A stretch of DNA of 64,000 nt from NCBI RefSeq assembly GCF_000286835.2, contig NZ_AJYD02000013.1, positions 530,308 to 594,307 of the forward strand, given 5' to 3'. Source of the DNA: Enterovibrio norvegicus FF-33 (GTDB taxonomy: Bacteria; Pseudomonadota; Gammaproteobacteria; Enterobacterales; Vibrionaceae). How positions within the stretch are numbered: the stretch's first letter is position 1; every line of letters begins with the position of its first letter. The position numbers and the translations under genes are program-made. The notes below the pieces were generated by a model. That model worked only from the letters and a program-made list of their open reading frames with translations. It was not told the DNA's origin and did not search any database. Of this stretch, positions 50,006 through 59,554 are shown one piece after another.

Positions 50006-50398
50006 AGAGCCTCTCGTCCAAATTGAGCTTTTTGATTGTTGTTTAATCAAAGTCCATTTTTTTCAATAATTTGAAAAACGTTGCAGCTTAAAGCAAGCCA
50101 CTATTCAAGCTGGTCGGATCTTTTGAATAGTCAATATGTCATGTTGCACAGGAATGTTAAATACCTGTTAAAAGCAATGCTTCTGTATGGAATATCAGGT
50201 ATCGGTGCCTAGTTTTAAAACTTGCGTTTTAAGTAAAAACACTAAAATGGTATGGATTGTCATGAACGCTTTATTATTAGGGGGTTACTGTTTGAAATGG
50301 CTTGCGTGTTAAGTGAACGTTTGTTTGAAAGATGGCTTGTTGACCCAAATAACATAGTGACGGGAGGGAAGAGAAGATTTCACTTTTGTGATAGGCAA
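50006..50398. other. Region between the two fadL genes
   Basis: About 390 bp with no gene. It holds the promoter of the fadL-volA operon, the FadR-like operator (50108-50124), and an imperfect dyad TTTGATT-N7-AATCAAA (50030-50050) just before the fadL start. The rest is AT-rich. Confidence 0.5.
50108..50124 (-). promoter_or_regulatory. FadR operator before fadL-volA
   Basis: AGCTGGTCGGATCTTTT (plus strand) agrees with the E. coli operator AACTGGTCNGACCNGTT at most specified bases and shares AGCTGGTC with the E. coli fadL site as I recall it. The core TGGTCNGA is intact. It lies about 103 bp upstream of the fadL start. FadR is encoded in this window. Confidence 0.65.
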
Positions 50399-50430
50399 CA
50401 AAAAAAAGCCGATTAAAAAATCGGCTTTTC
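50399..50430 (-). terminator. Terminator of the upstream fadL gene
   Basis: AAAAGCCGATT and AATCGGCTTTT form the stem around TTTT on the minus strand, followed by T-rich sequence. Confidence 0.85.
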
Positions 50431-50449
50431 TCATATTTAAAACAATCGG

Positions 50450-51772
50450 TTAGAAGGTGTAATTGGCACCAAGCGCGAAGATATAAGCGTCTCCACCTGC
50501 TTCAAATGTGAAGCCATCTTCAGATCCCGTTACGCTATCACCGCTCAGGTATGCAAAACCAGCATCAATAGTCAAATCGTCTGAACTCGCATAGGTTGCC
50601 CCAATGCTATACCAAGTACGATCAGAATCAGGAATGCTGAGAGTTCGGTATTCTTCTTTTACCGGGCTCTCATCATATGCAACACCAGCCCTAAGCGTCC
50701 ATTGACTGTCTAGGTAATGTGTCGCACCAACAGCGTAGCGCCAGCTATCTTCCCACTTTTCATCTTTTTGCAGACAGACACCATCGAAATTGCCCGCTGA
50801 GCTGCCACAGTTTGTATTAGTACTTGTTGCCTTTAATTCTTGGAATGAGCTCCAACCTGTCATCATCGCACTGTAATGAATTGCCCATTTTGGTACTACT
50901 TCATGATAGCCAGATAACTCCAACACATCGGGTAAATTTAGTTCAAGCTCACCAGGCACTGATGCCCCAGTTTTTCCAACATAAGCAGTGTTAACGCCAC
51001 GGTAATCCCCTTCTAAGGTGGCGTCGACTTTAGAACGGTACGCTACCCCTAAGCGGTTTTTTTCGTTAATTTGCCATAGCGCTCCAATGTTCCAGCCGAA
51101 CCCCCAGCCATCTCCTGCAAGATGACTTACTTCATCGGTAGGTTGTGTTACCCCAATTGCAGCCAATGTAGGCGCTGATGCGCCATATACTGCAGCACCA
51201 GCATTTCTTGTTAGCGATGCATCCGCATAAATAGCATTCAGGCCAGCACCTAAACTTAGTTGTTCTGAAACCTTGTGCGCGAAATTGAGATTGAAATCAA
51301 TGGTAAGCAATTCGGTTTGGCCTGCAATAGGACCAGCGGAGGAGTTAGATGGATAGTCTGTTGCGAGGCCAAAGTTAGAGAAGGTAGAAAATCCAATCGC
51401 AGATTTATCATTGATGGGCCTGACATAGTGGAAATAAGGGACGATCGCGTCAGGAGCAACATCACTGTGATCTGATGAAACTGTAGATGGCAATGCACTC
51501 GCTGGCGTAGTTCCGACAGTTTTAACAGTCGCATCTACATCCGGCTGAATAAATGACAAACCACCAGAAACCTGTGCGGAGTCAAACATGGTCATAGCGG
51601 CTGGGTTTCGAACTGCGACGGCGGCGTTATCTGCAATTGCGGCTTCGCCGGCAAATGCTCTGCCTAGCCCACTTGCTGAATGTTCGCTAATTTGGAAGCC
51701 TGCACCGTGTGCTTGAAATGCTGCTAAAGCAACGGCGGTAGCTAGTAGGGTACGTTTTGCTATTGGTTTCAT
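50450..51772 (-). CDS. Long-chain fatty acid outer-membrane porin FadL (second copy)
   Basis: The 440-aa product is a FadL paralog of the next gene: signal peptide (about 1-23), 'GFQISEHSASGLGRAFAGEA', 'VRNPAAMTMFDSAQVSGG' and a C-terminal barrel signal ending NYTF. Outer loops differ from the volA-linked copy, including the longer segments near residues 85-115 and 245-270, which suggests different lipid preference or antigenic change. It has its own promoter and terminator. I did not find a clear FadR site upstream. It lies on the same strand as fadL-volA, which suggests old tandem duplication. Confidence 0.92.
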   Translation of the reverse strand: MKPIAKRTLLATAVALAAFQAHGAGFQISEHSASGLGRAFAGEAAIADNAAVAVRNPAAMTMFDSAQVSGGLSFIQPDVDATVKTVGTTPASALPSTVSSDHSDVAPDAIVPYFHYVRPINDKSAIGFSTFSNFGLATDYPSNSSAGPIAGQTELLTIDFNLNFAHKVSEQLSLGAGLNAIYADASLTRNAGAAVYGASAPTLAAIGVTQPTDEVSHLAGDGWGFGWNIGALWQINEKNRLGVAYRSKVDATLEGDYRGVNTAYVGKTGASVPGELELNLPDVLELSGYHEVVPKWAIHYSAMMTGWSSFQELKATSTNTNCGSSAGNFDGVCLQKDEKWEDSWRYAVGATHYLDSQWTLRAGVAYDESPVKEEYRTLSIPDSDRTWYSIGATYASSDDLTIDAGFAYLSGDSVTGSEDGFTFEAGGDAYIFALGANYTF

Positions 51773-52045
51773 CTAATTTTGCCTCTTTGTCACTGCCTTG
51801 TATGGTTCTCGCTTCTTTTTTGCGTTATTTCTCAAAAATGGTAGAGCGAGTTAGTCAAAAAAAGTATAGGCACAAGATTAAAAATGTAGATGTTTTGTTA
51901 TCAATAGTTTGCGCGAGATCTGATTGCTATTTGGGGTGGATTTTTGAGGAATTCAAACTTTTGTTTGAATTTGGTGTTTGATATTTTGGTAAGGAAGGCG
52001 GACTGTCTTATATTTCAATCAGTTCCGCCATTTATTTAGATGTGT

Positions 52046-52726
52046 CTAATCTGTTTGTTCATCAGCGGCTTGTTCGGAATCGCTCTCGACTTCAAGAACA
52101 GGCCAACCGCCTAATGTCTTCCATCTGTTAACAATCTCACAAAACAGCTCTGCGGTACGCTCTGTATCATAAAGTGCTGAGTGCGCTTCGCGGTTGTCAA
52201 AGGCGATGCCTGCGGTTTTACAGGCTTTTGCGAGCACTGTTTGTCCTAGTGCCAGTCCACTTAATGCCGCCGTGTCAAACGTCGCAAACGGGTGGAATGG
52301 ATTGCGCTTGAGGAGAGAGCGTCGAGTGGCTTCCATCACGAAGCTGTGATCGAAGTTCGCGTTGTGCGCGACAATGATTGAACGCTGACACCCTGATGCT
52401 TTTTGTTCTTTACGGACAAGCTTAAAGATTTCCTTTAGCGCGTGTTCTTCGCTAACCGCGCCGCGAAGCGGGCTGAAGGGGTCGCGAATGCCATTGAACT
52501 CAAGCGCTTCTTTGACAAGGTTTGCACCTTCGAATGGAGCAACATGAAAATGAATTGTTTTATCAGGAGACAACCAACCATCGTCGTCCATTTTTAAGGT
52601 TACGGCACATATTTCCAGCAAAGCGTCTGTATTTGAGTTAAACCCTGCGGTTTCGACGTCGATAACAACAGGAAAGTATCCGCGGAATCGTGCTCTTAGC
52701 GTGTTAAGGTTGGTTTCTTGAGTCAT
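52046..52726 (-). CDS. rnt: Ribonuclease T
   Basis: RNase T trims the 3' ends of tRNA and other stable RNAs and turns over the tRNA CCA end. The 226-aa product is a DEDDh exonuclease: '[20 protein letters not shown]' (Asp/Glu), '[19 protein letters not shown]' (Asp) and '[18 protein letters not shown]' (His and Asp). Length is close to E. coli (215 aa). An AAGAG ribosome site precedes it. It is divergent from motY, an arrangement typical of vibrios. Confidence 0.96.
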   Translation of the reverse strand: MTQETNLNTLRARFRGYFPVVIDVETAGFNSNTDALLEICAVTLKMDDDGWLSPDKTIHFHVAPFEGANLVKEALEFNGIRDPFSPLRGAVSEEHALKEIFKLVRKEQKASGCQRSIIVAHNANFDHSFVMEATRRSLLKRNPFHPFATFDTAALSGLALGQTVLAKACKTAGIAFDNREAHSALYDTERTAELFCEIVNRWKTLGGWPVLEVESDSEQAADEQTD

Positions 52727-52903
52727 GTCTCTTGCAACTAATAAAAATCAGGCGAGTATTATGGCAGAAGCGCGGGGTATTTTCATTTCTACTTTAGGCT
52801 CTACGGATTAAAATAAACCCTAAAGATATGGCGTCACTTACCGATATGGTAAACAGCACCATTCCACTTCGAGCCACCACGAGAAACAGGAAACTGCCCT
52901 GCC

Positions 52904-53791
52904 ATGAAGAGATCAAACACCTCTCCACTGCTGACATTTCTCATCGCTGCAAGCATGTTGCCGCTGTCGGCTAATGCGAGCAAATTCTATGGTGCGAAGC
53001 CGCTGGAATCTCAATGGCAAGTCACGGTTGATACGCCGATTGAGTGCCGTGTAGAGCACATGATCCCAAACTACGGCATGGCGACATTTACTTCACGTGC
53101 AAGCAAGAAAATCAATTTGGATTTTGAGCTGGAAATGCGCCGTCCGATGGGACAGACAGAAAATGTGGCTTTGGTCTCTATGCCTGCAGTTTGGCGGCCG
53201 GGCGACGCTGCAGAATACATTGACCGACTGCGATTTTTTAAGCAGTTTGACGGCTATGTTGATGGTCAAACGGCATGGAGTATGTTGGCCGAACTAGAAG
53301 ATGGGCGTTTTCCTACTTTTAGTTTTCAAGAGTGGCAGAGCCGTGGGAAGCGAGTAGAGGTCGCGCTTTCAGCCGTGTCTTTCCAGCAACCTTATAATGA
53401 ATTCAGTAACTGTATCTCTGGTTTATTGCCCTATTCGTTTGAAGATATCGCATTTACGGTGCTTCATTACAATGATAATGGTGATGAACTGAATAAGCCG
53501 TCTATGGCGAAATTAGCACAAATTGCTGAATTCGTTCGATACAGCCCAGATATCGACTTGGTGTTGATGGCGACATATACCGATGGTCGAGGCGCAAAGG
53601 CGGCGAATCAGCGTATGTCTGAAGTAAGAGCCAAGAATCTGGAAGAATATTTCATGTCGCTGGGCTTACCAAAAGATCGCATTCAAGTCGAGGCATTTGG
53701 TGAGCGCAGGCCGATTGCGGATAATGATAGTCCGATCGGGCGAAACAAGAACCGACGTGTTGTTATCTCGCTGGGGCGTTCCATTATCTAA
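52904..53791 (+). CDS. motY: Sodium-driven flagellar motor protein MotY
   Basis: MotY is part of the periplasmic T ring that anchors the PomA/PomB stator of the sodium-driven polar flagellum. The 295-aa product has a signal peptide (about 1-25). Its N-terminal domain binds the basal body ('[20 protein letters not shown]'). The C-terminal OmpA-like domain (residues about 175-290) should bind peptidoglycan ('[20 protein letters not shown]', '[16 protein letters not shown]', 'NRRVVISLG'). Length equals that of vibrio MotY (293). It is divergent from rnt and has a terminator. Confidence 0.95.
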   Translation: MKRSNTSPLLTFLIAASMLPLSANASKFYGAKPLESQWQVTVDTPIECRVEHMIPNYGMATFTSRASKKINLDFELEMRRPMGQTENVALVSMPAVWRPGDAAEYIDRLRFFKQFDGYVDGQTAWSMLAELEDGRFPTFSFQEWQSRGKRVEVALSAVSFQQPYNEFSNCISGLLPYSFEDIAFTVLHYNDNGDELNKPSMAKLAQIAEFVRYSPDIDLVLMATYTDGRGAKAANQRMSEVRAKNLEEYFMSLGLPKDRIQVEAFGERRPIADNDSPIGRNKNRRVVISLGRSII

Positions 53792-53817
53792 CTTGTGACA
53801 ATGTTAAATTCATACTG

Positions 53818-53848
53818 AAAGCCCCGCGTGAAAACGTCGGGGCTTTTT
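53818..53848 (+). terminator. motY terminator
   Basis: AAAGCCCCG and CGGGGCTTT form a strong stem, followed by TTGTAT. It is just downstream of motY. Confidence 0.85.
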
Positions 53849-53880
53849 GTATATTGAGTGCGACTATGTCGAGTGCTCAT

Positions 53881-56778
53881 TTACGTTACGGCGGCGGGTT
53901 CAGCCTTTTCTTTAGGGGTAATCATCGCAAGTAATGCTTGTTCGTCAACGGTATCTTGTTGTGATTGTGGTAAGAAAGATTCTGCATAACGTAAATAGAC
54001 TTTCTGCTCGATAAATAGACGGAATAACTTCGGGTCTATATGCTTGTCTTTCGCCATGAAAGCTAAGATCTTCATCGCTTCACTGAGTGTTTTGGCTTTC
54101 TTGTAGGGTCTGTCACTGGCGGTCAGTGCTTCAAAAATATCTGCAATGGCCATGATACGAGCATCGACAGACAGGTTGGTTTCATCTAAGCCGTAGGGGT
54201 AACCTTTGCCATCGAGTTTCTCGTGGTGACCACCGGCTATCTCAGGTACGCGTTGAAGGTGTGAAGGATAGGGGAGCTTCCTAAGCATTTTAATGGTCTG
54301 AATAATATGGTCGTTAATAATGAAGCGTTCTTCATTAGTCAACGTTCCACGTTGAATAGACAGGTTATGTAACTCGCCGCGGTTGTATTGAAGCTCAGGA
54401 ATGGGCAGCTTGAACTCCCAGTTTTTAAAAGTCTCAAGCTGCTGGGATAGCCATGGAATTTGATGGTCCAGCTTATTGGTGATGACATGTTCTTTGCAGG
54501 GTAATGTCTGCTCTTGTCTGAGCTGACGGCGATCTTCTTCTTCCCACGACAGACCCTGCATGTCATCAATGGTGCGATACCAAGTTCTTGATGCAATCTC
54601 TTCTAAACGTGTGATGTTTTGATTGTCCATAAACTCGCTGCCGAGGTTATGTTTAGCAATAAATGCAAAATCTGCATCCAGTGCTTTGTGCTCTTCACTG
54701 AGCCAGCGATCGAGGTCAGCAACATTCTCGCCCTCAATCCGTTTTTTCCAGTAGCGAATTTCAGCATCGCGTTTTAAGACTTCAAAGCGTGTTCGAATTT
54801 CATGGATGCGGTTGTAAATAGTTTCTAGTTTGGTGGCTTTATCGACGACATACTCTGGTGTTGTCACTTTACCGCAGTCGTGCAGCCAAGCTGCAAAATA
54901 CAAGGCTTCTTGGCTTTGTTCATCCAGCGTAAAATCGGGAAAATCCTTGGTGTCATTACTCGCCGCATTGGCAAGCATGAATGTGAGTTCTGGTACGCGT
55001 TGGCAATGCCCACCTGTGTATGGCGATTTGGTATCGATAGCAGATGCCATCAGTTCGACAAAAGACTTAAACAGTAGCTTTTGAGCCGCAACACGATCCC
55101 AGTTTTCTTTGATTAGGGAGGCAAAGCCTAAAAATTGCGTAATGAAATGAATTTTTTCTTCTTGGTGATCGGGGACGTTTCGATTGAAACCGACTAACAC
55201 GTATCCCACGCTTTCATTTTCACGGTTGTTAAGCGGCAAAATCCAAGCACGTTTGAGATCCGCGGGAAAAAAGCATCGCTGAATATCTGTTGATGAAGGG
55301 GTAAAGCTGAAGAACTGCTGGCATTCAAGTGCATTGGAAATCTCGGGCGACTCCGCGATGAGCATGCCGATATCAATTGTATTGTCATCGGCATTTTGAG
55401 GATAACAAGCAGTCAAAGATAAAGCGTTGCTATCTTCAGATGATGTCGTCCACATCAGCACATAATCGGCCCCTGATGCGTGGTGGCAATGAGAGACTAT
55501 ATCGTTGAGCAATGAATCGAAATTAGAGCTGTTTGACACACGATGTAACGTGTCTAAAAAGCCACTGATGGTATCGGCCATGACGCCAATGGACTCGGAT
55601 AAGGTTTTGACCTCTGCAATGGAGGATGTTGGAAGAGAGATGTTTGAAAAATCCAGATTGCGAATTTTCTGGGTTTCTTTTCCGAGTAATTGTAGAGGCT
55701 TAGCGATCTGGGCTGATGCCCAAAGCACCATAAGAGTCCCTAAGAGGAGTACCAAGGCGCTGATGGCAACTTGATTATTCCTCGCATTCAGTGCGCTACC
55801 GATCAGTTGCTGTTCAGGAATGGCTTTTGCGAGCCACAATCCTTTGCCACCCGCAAACTTGATGTGGACGAGGCTGAGCATCCACGTTTGATCAATATGC
55901 TCGACATTGCGGGTTAACTCCGTCAGTTCAGAAGCAGCATAGAGTTGGTTCAGTGGTGAGCGAGCCATCGATGACAGTCGTTCATTTGGTGATGCGGCAT
56001 CACCATGGGACAGAAAGCCATTGTGAGCAATAATATTTTTGTTTTCATCAAGTAGCAGCAATTGCGTGTCTGGTGAGTCAGTGAGTGTGGCGAGGAAATT
56101 TGATAGCGAAGCCAACGTAATGTCTGCCGCTATAACGCCTAAGTTGTCTGGAAGTTGACGTGAGAGCGTAATCCCCATGCGTTGTATGAAAAAATAAAAA
56201 TAGGGGTCGGTAATGTGAATGCCACCGTCACTGGGTGCGACTTGGTACCAAGGCCTTGTTGTTGGCAGATAATCAATCTTATTCACATCGCTGCCAATGT
56301 AGCTTAGGTTTGAATCGTAATAGGTACGTTCTTGGTGACCGTTGGCTGTATTGATATCGACCATAATATGGCTATTAACGGGCGTCGAAAATTGCTGGCG
56401 CATAAACGCGGCACTGGTCGAACGTACAAAAGCAGATTGCTCGTCGGGGTAGCCAAGATAAATTGATAAAACATCAGGGTTCTTTGCCATGATGGCATTG
56501 ATGGTTGCTAGCCATGTTGTGTTGGTTGAACTGCTAGGGTCTTGACCATAACCCGATACGGCTAACGCATCTAAAGAGGTGGTAACTGGCGCTATAAGCC
56601 TTTGAAATGATAGTTTTACCTGCTCGACATTCTGCTCTGTTCGCTCGGTCGCCAGTTGATGATTGAGCGCTTTTGAGTTTTGGTAACTCAATACGATGAG
56701 AAGAATGGAAAGTATAGAAACAACGACAAAGAAAATGCCGGCAATATGTATCTGAAGCGTATAGCGGCGCTCAATCAT
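53881..56778 (-). CDS. Cache-HAMP-GAF-like HD-GYP phosphodiesterase with long insertion
   Basis: The 965-aa inner-membrane protein has TM1 (about 15-35), a periplasmic dCache-like sensor (about 40-335), TM2 (about 340-362), a HAMP region and a GAF-like module (about 425-565). An HD domain follows: 'SPYTGGHCQRVPELTFMLAN' and 'WLHDCGKVTTPEYVVDK' with HD at about 633. The matching 'GGHHEKLDGKGYPYGL' with GYP lies near 851-862. It should break down cyclic di-GMP. About 150 extra residues separate the two halves, compared with roughly 65 from HD to GYP in compact family members. The C terminus is short and acidic. Its neighbour motY suggests, but does not show, a link to motility control. Confidence 0.87.
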   Translation of the reverse strand: MIERRYTLQIHIAGIFFVVVSILSILLIVLSYQNSKALNHQLATERTEQNVEQVKLSFQRLIAPVTTSLDALAVSGYGQDPSSSTNTTWLATINAIMAKNPDVLSIYLGYPDEQSAFVRSTSAAFMRQQFSTPVNSHIMVDINTANGHQERTYYDSNLSYIGSDVNKIDYLPTTRPWYQVAPSDGGIHITDPYFYFFIQRMGITLSRQLPDNLGVIAADITLASLSNFLATLTDSPDTQLLLLDENKNIIAHNGFLSHGDAASPNERLSSMARSPLNQLYAASELTELTRNVEHIDQTWMLSLVHIKFAGGKGLWLAKAIPEQQLIGSALNARNNQVAISALVLLLGTLMVLWASAQIAKPLQLLGKETQKIRNLDFSNISLPTSSIAEVKTLSESIGVMADTISGFLDTLHRVSNSSNFDSLLNDIVSHCHHASGADYVLMWTTSSEDSNALSLTACYPQNADDNTIDIGMLIAESPEISNALECQQFFSFTPSSTDIQRCFFPADLKRAWILPLNNRENESVGYVLVGFNRNVPDHQEEKIHFITQFLGFASLIKENWDRVAAQKLLFKSFVELMASAIDTKSPYTGGHCQRVPELTFMLANAASNDTKDFPDFTLDEQSQEALYFAAWLHDCGKVTTPEYVVDKATKLETIYNRIHEIRTRFEVLKRDAEIRYWKKRIEGENVADLDRWLSEEHKALDADFAFIAKHNLGSEFMDNQNITRLEEIASRTWYRTIDDMQGLSWEEEDRRQLRQEQTLPCKEHVITNKLDHQIPWLSQQLETFKNWEFKLPIPELQYNRGELHNLSIQRGTLTNEERFIINDHIIQTIKMLRKLPYPSHLQRVPEIAGGHHEKLDGKGYPYGLDETNLSVDARIMAIADIFEALTASDRPYKKAKTLSEAMKILAFMAKDKHIDPKLFRLFIEQKVYLRYAESFLPQSQQDTVDEQALLAMITPKEKAEPAAVT

Positions 56779-57032
56779 AGGGTGGTGTCTTGAAAGTGAG
56801 ATATAGACAAAGCGTATCAGAACATTTTTCGCTTAGAGTAATTTCATTTAATCGTTTGAATTGCATCACGTAATGATGAAATTGAAATGATGCTTTGTCG
56901 TGATGGTGAAGATGCCTTCTATGCACTGAAAAGGAGACAGGAGGAATAGCGGAGAGCGGGGAAGCTGGGAGGAGAGAAGCAGGGCCACATCCACAAGATG
57001 CTTGAGGCATGGCCCATTACAAAAGAACGAGG

Positions 57033-57449
57033 CTAGTCGCCTAAACCCGCTGATGCACTTTTGTTTTGGATTAATTCAATTTTGTAGCCATCTGGGTCTT
57101 CAACAAACGCGATTTCTGTTGAACCGCCTTTTACAGGGCCAGGCTCGCGCGTGATGTTTGCGCCTGCTGCACGCAGTGCATCACAGGTCGCGTAGATATC
57201 ATCGACGCCAATCGCGATATGACCAAATGCCGAACCATGTTCGTACTGGGTAGTTCCCCAGTTGTAGGTCAGTTCAATCACTGCGCCTGTTGACTCATCG
57301 CCATATCCAACGAAAGCCAATGTGTATTCGTACTGCTCATTTTCATTTTTACGCAGTAGTTGCATGCCCATGACGTCGGTGTAGAAAGCGATCGAACGAT
57401 CCAAGTCGCCAACGCGGATCATGGTATGAAGAATACGACCGTTGCTCAT
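57033..57449 (-). CDS. gloA: Lactoylglutathione lyase (glyoxalase I) GloA
   Basis: GloA converts the hemithioacetal of methylglyoxal and glutathione to lactoylglutathione. The 138-aa product is a short, nickel-type glyoxalase with ligands in '[20 protein letters not shown]' (His), '[18 protein letters not shown]' (Glu), '[18 protein letters not shown]' (His) and '[12 protein letters not shown]' (Glu). An AAGGAG ribosome site precedes it. In enteric bacteria gloA is next to rnt; here it lies 4.3 kb from rnt with motY and the HD-GYP gene between. Confidence 0.97.
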   Translation of the reverse strand: MSNGRILHTMIRVGDLDRSIAFYTDVMGMQLLRKNENEQYEYTLAFVGYGDESTGAVIELTYNWGTTQYEHGSAFGHIAIGVDDIYATCDALRAAGANITREPGPVKGGSTEIAFVEDPDGYKIELIQNKSASAGLGD

Positions 57450-57566
57450 GTTGCTCTCCTTAAATTTAAATGCACGATAGTGTATCAGCTTGATTTGCCT
57501 GAAACAGTATATTGATGTGTCTTATGCGGCGTAAATTCTAGCGTATACATTGGTTTTCTAACGACG

Positions 57567-58208
57567 TTATTCGTCGGGATAAACCTTGTCTTTGAACTCG
57601 CATAAGTCTTCAATAATGCAGCTGCCACAGCGGGGTTTTCTGGCTACGCAGGTATAGCGACCATGCAGAATAAGCCAATGATGCACATCGACTTTGAACT
57701 CTTTTGGGACAACCTTGAGTAGTTTTTCTTCTACTTGGTCGACATTCTTACCCACGGCGAATTTGGTGCGGTTGGACACTCGGAAAATATGGGTATCTAC
57801 TGCAATGGTCGGCCAGCCAAAAGCGGTGTTAAGCACAACATTTGCAGTTTTTCGACCAACCCCGGGCAGGGCTTCAAGCGCTTCACGATCTTCTGGTATT
57901 TCACCGCCGTGTTGCTCTAACAAAATCTTGCAGGTTTTGATGACGTTTTCTGCTTTGGAATTGAATAACCCAATCGTTTTGATGTACTCCTTCACGCCAT
58001 CGACGCCCAGATCCAATATCGTCTGGGGGGTGTTAGCGACCGGATAAAGTTTATCCGTGGCCTTATTTACACTCACATCCGTCGCTTGCGCCGAGAGTAA
58101 GACTGCAATCAAAAGTTCAAACGGCGAACGCCATTTTAATTCTGTCTCTGGATGCGGGTTTTCTGCGCGAAGGCGTTCTAGTATCTCAACACGTTTTTGG
58201 TTATTCAT
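57567..58208 (-). CDS. nth: Endonuclease III Nth
   Basis: Nth removes oxidised pyrimidines and nicks abasic sites in base excision repair. The 213-aa product has the helix-hairpin-helix 'LEALPGVGRKTANVVLNTAF' with catalytic Lys (about 120), 'AVDTHIFRVSNRTKFA' with catalytic Asp (about 138), and the 4Fe-4S loop CVARKPRCGSCIIEDLC (C-x6-C-x2-C-x5-C). It follows rsxE by 24 bp and is the last gene of the rsxABCDGE-nth operon, as in E. coli. Confidence 0.97.
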   Translation of the reverse strand: MNNQKRVEILERLRAENPHPETELKWRSPFELLIAVLLSAQATDVSVNKATDKLYPVANTPQTILDLGVDGVKEYIKTIGLFNSKAENVIKTCKILLEQHGGEIPEDREALEALPGVGRKTANVVLNTAFGWPTIAVDTHIFRVSNRTKFAVGKNVDQVEEKLLKVVPKEFKVDVHHWLILHGRYTCVARKPRCGSCIIEDLCEFKDKVYPDE

Positions 58209-58232
58209 GCTTCATCCGTTGAAATCGGGTTG

Positions 58233-58925
58233 TTAGTCGGCAGACGTAATGCGTACACGTTCGATAACTGCTTTTTCTTTCGGTTGTTTTTTTGCTTGGC
58301 GAGCATCTATTACATTCTTAGCAGCGATCAGGAAGCCAACAGTTAAGAACGCACCCGGTGGCAGCATGGCAAGCAAGAAAGGGCTATCAAAGTGGAACAC
58401 TTCAATACGAAGCCCTGCGGCCCAATCGCCAAGTAGGCGGTCTGCACCGTCAAACAAGGTGCCATTGCCCATTAGCTCACGGATTGCACCCAGAACGACG
58501 AGCGCAGCGGTCATGCCCATGCCCATCCAGAAACCATCTAGCACCGAAGGGAGAGGCGCATTTTTTGATGCAAAAGCTTCCGCTCGTCCAATGATGATGC
58601 AGTTGGTGACGATGAGGGGAATAAAGATACCCAGCGACTGATACAGGCCGAAAGCGTAGGCGTTCATGAGTAGTTGAACGCAAGTTACCAAGGAGGCAAT
58701 AATCATCACGAAGATAGGAATACGGACTTCTTTGGGCACCCACTCGCGCACTAAGGAGACGATAAGATTCGAGCCGACCATGACCAACAATGTGGCAATC
58801 CCCAGCCCCAGTGCATTGGTGACTGTGGCAGAAACGGCCAGCAGCGGACAAAGCCCAAGCAGTTGAACGATAGCCGGGTTGTTTAGCCATAATCCATTTT
58901 TCATTAGTTCGCGATTTTGACTCAT
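58233..58925 (-). CDS. rsxE: Electron transport complex subunit RsxE (RnfE)
   Basis: RsxE/RnfE is an inner-membrane subunit of the Rnf complex, homologous to NqrD. The 230-aa product has six hydrophobic segments with '[20 protein letters not shown]' and '[20 protein letters not shown]', typical of the RnfA/RnfE pair, where two cysteines hold an iron centre. The start at 58925 is preceded by GGAG and overlaps the end of rsxG (ATGA). It is between rsxG and nth. Confidence 0.96.
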   Translation of the reverse strand: MSQNRELMKNGLWLNNPAIVQLLGLCPLLAVSATVTNALGLGIATLLVMVGSNLIVSLVREWVPKEVRIPIFVMIIASLVTCVQLLMNAYAFGLYQSLGIFIPLIVTNCIIIGRAEAFASKNAPLPSVLDGFWMGMGMTAALVVLGAIRELMGNGTLFDGADRLLGDWAAGLRIEVFHFDSPFLLAMLPPGAFLTVGFLIAAKNVIDARQAKKQPKEKAVIERVRITSAD

Positions 58926-59554
58926 TTTGCATCTCCACAATCAAGCGGCTGACGAGCAATAGTGTCTATGTTTTGCATGGCATACCAGGCAGCCTTTCTC
59001 GCTGCGTTAACCACGGCGCGAGGAGTAATTGTCGCTCCAGTGAATTGATCAAACTGGCCGCCATCTTTGTAAACGGCCCAACGTTTGTCGTCTGCACCTT
59101 CAAGGGGTTTATCACTGAAAGACAGCACCCAATCAGACACGTTGAGATCAATCTTGTCGCCCAGCCCCGGTGTTTCTGCGTGCTTAAGTACACGAACGCC
59201 CAGCACCGTGTTGTTGGTATCAATACCCACCAACACCTTGATTGCGCCGTTATACCCATCGGGGGCAATGGCTTCGATGGCTAAAGCGGTTGGCTGACCA
59301 TCTTTAGTAGCAACGTACACTGGCATCGGCGCATCCGTTCCTAGAACGGGACTCGTCACGAGAGTACATTGTCGTGCCAAGGCGTTGTCATGCAGATCTT
59401 TAGGGATCACTTGATTCAGCACTTGTAACAGTTGTAGACGTTCTTGTTCCGCAATGGTGTCTTTCGTCAGTGTGTTTGTTATGGCGACCAAGCCCGTTGA
59501 AAGCAAAGCCGCTAGAGCGAGAATCGCTCCGTTGTTTCGCATTGCGCGGATCAT
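58922..59554 (-). CDS. rsxG: Electron transport complex subunit RsxG (RnfG)
   Basis: RsxG/RnfG is a membrane-anchored periplasmic flavoprotein. The 210-aa product has one N-terminal TM helix (about 9-27). The flavinylation site is '[18 protein letters not shown]', in which the second Thr takes a covalent FMN. It overlaps rsxD at its start and rsxE at its end (ATGA each). It corresponds to NqrC and passes electrons between the membrane flavins. Periplasmic cysteines (C63 region and near the C terminus) could form a disulfide. Confidence 0.95.
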   Translation of the reverse strand: MIRAMRNNGAILALAALLSTGLVAITNTLTKDTIAEQERLQLLQVLNQVIPKDLHDNALARQCTLVTSPVLGTDAPMPVYVATKDGQPTALAIEAIAPDGYNGAIKVLVGIDTNNTVLGVRVLKHAETPGLGDKIDLNVSDWVLSFSDKPLEGADDKRWAVYKDGGQFDQFTGATITPRAVVNAARKAAWYAMQNIDTIARQPLDCGDAK

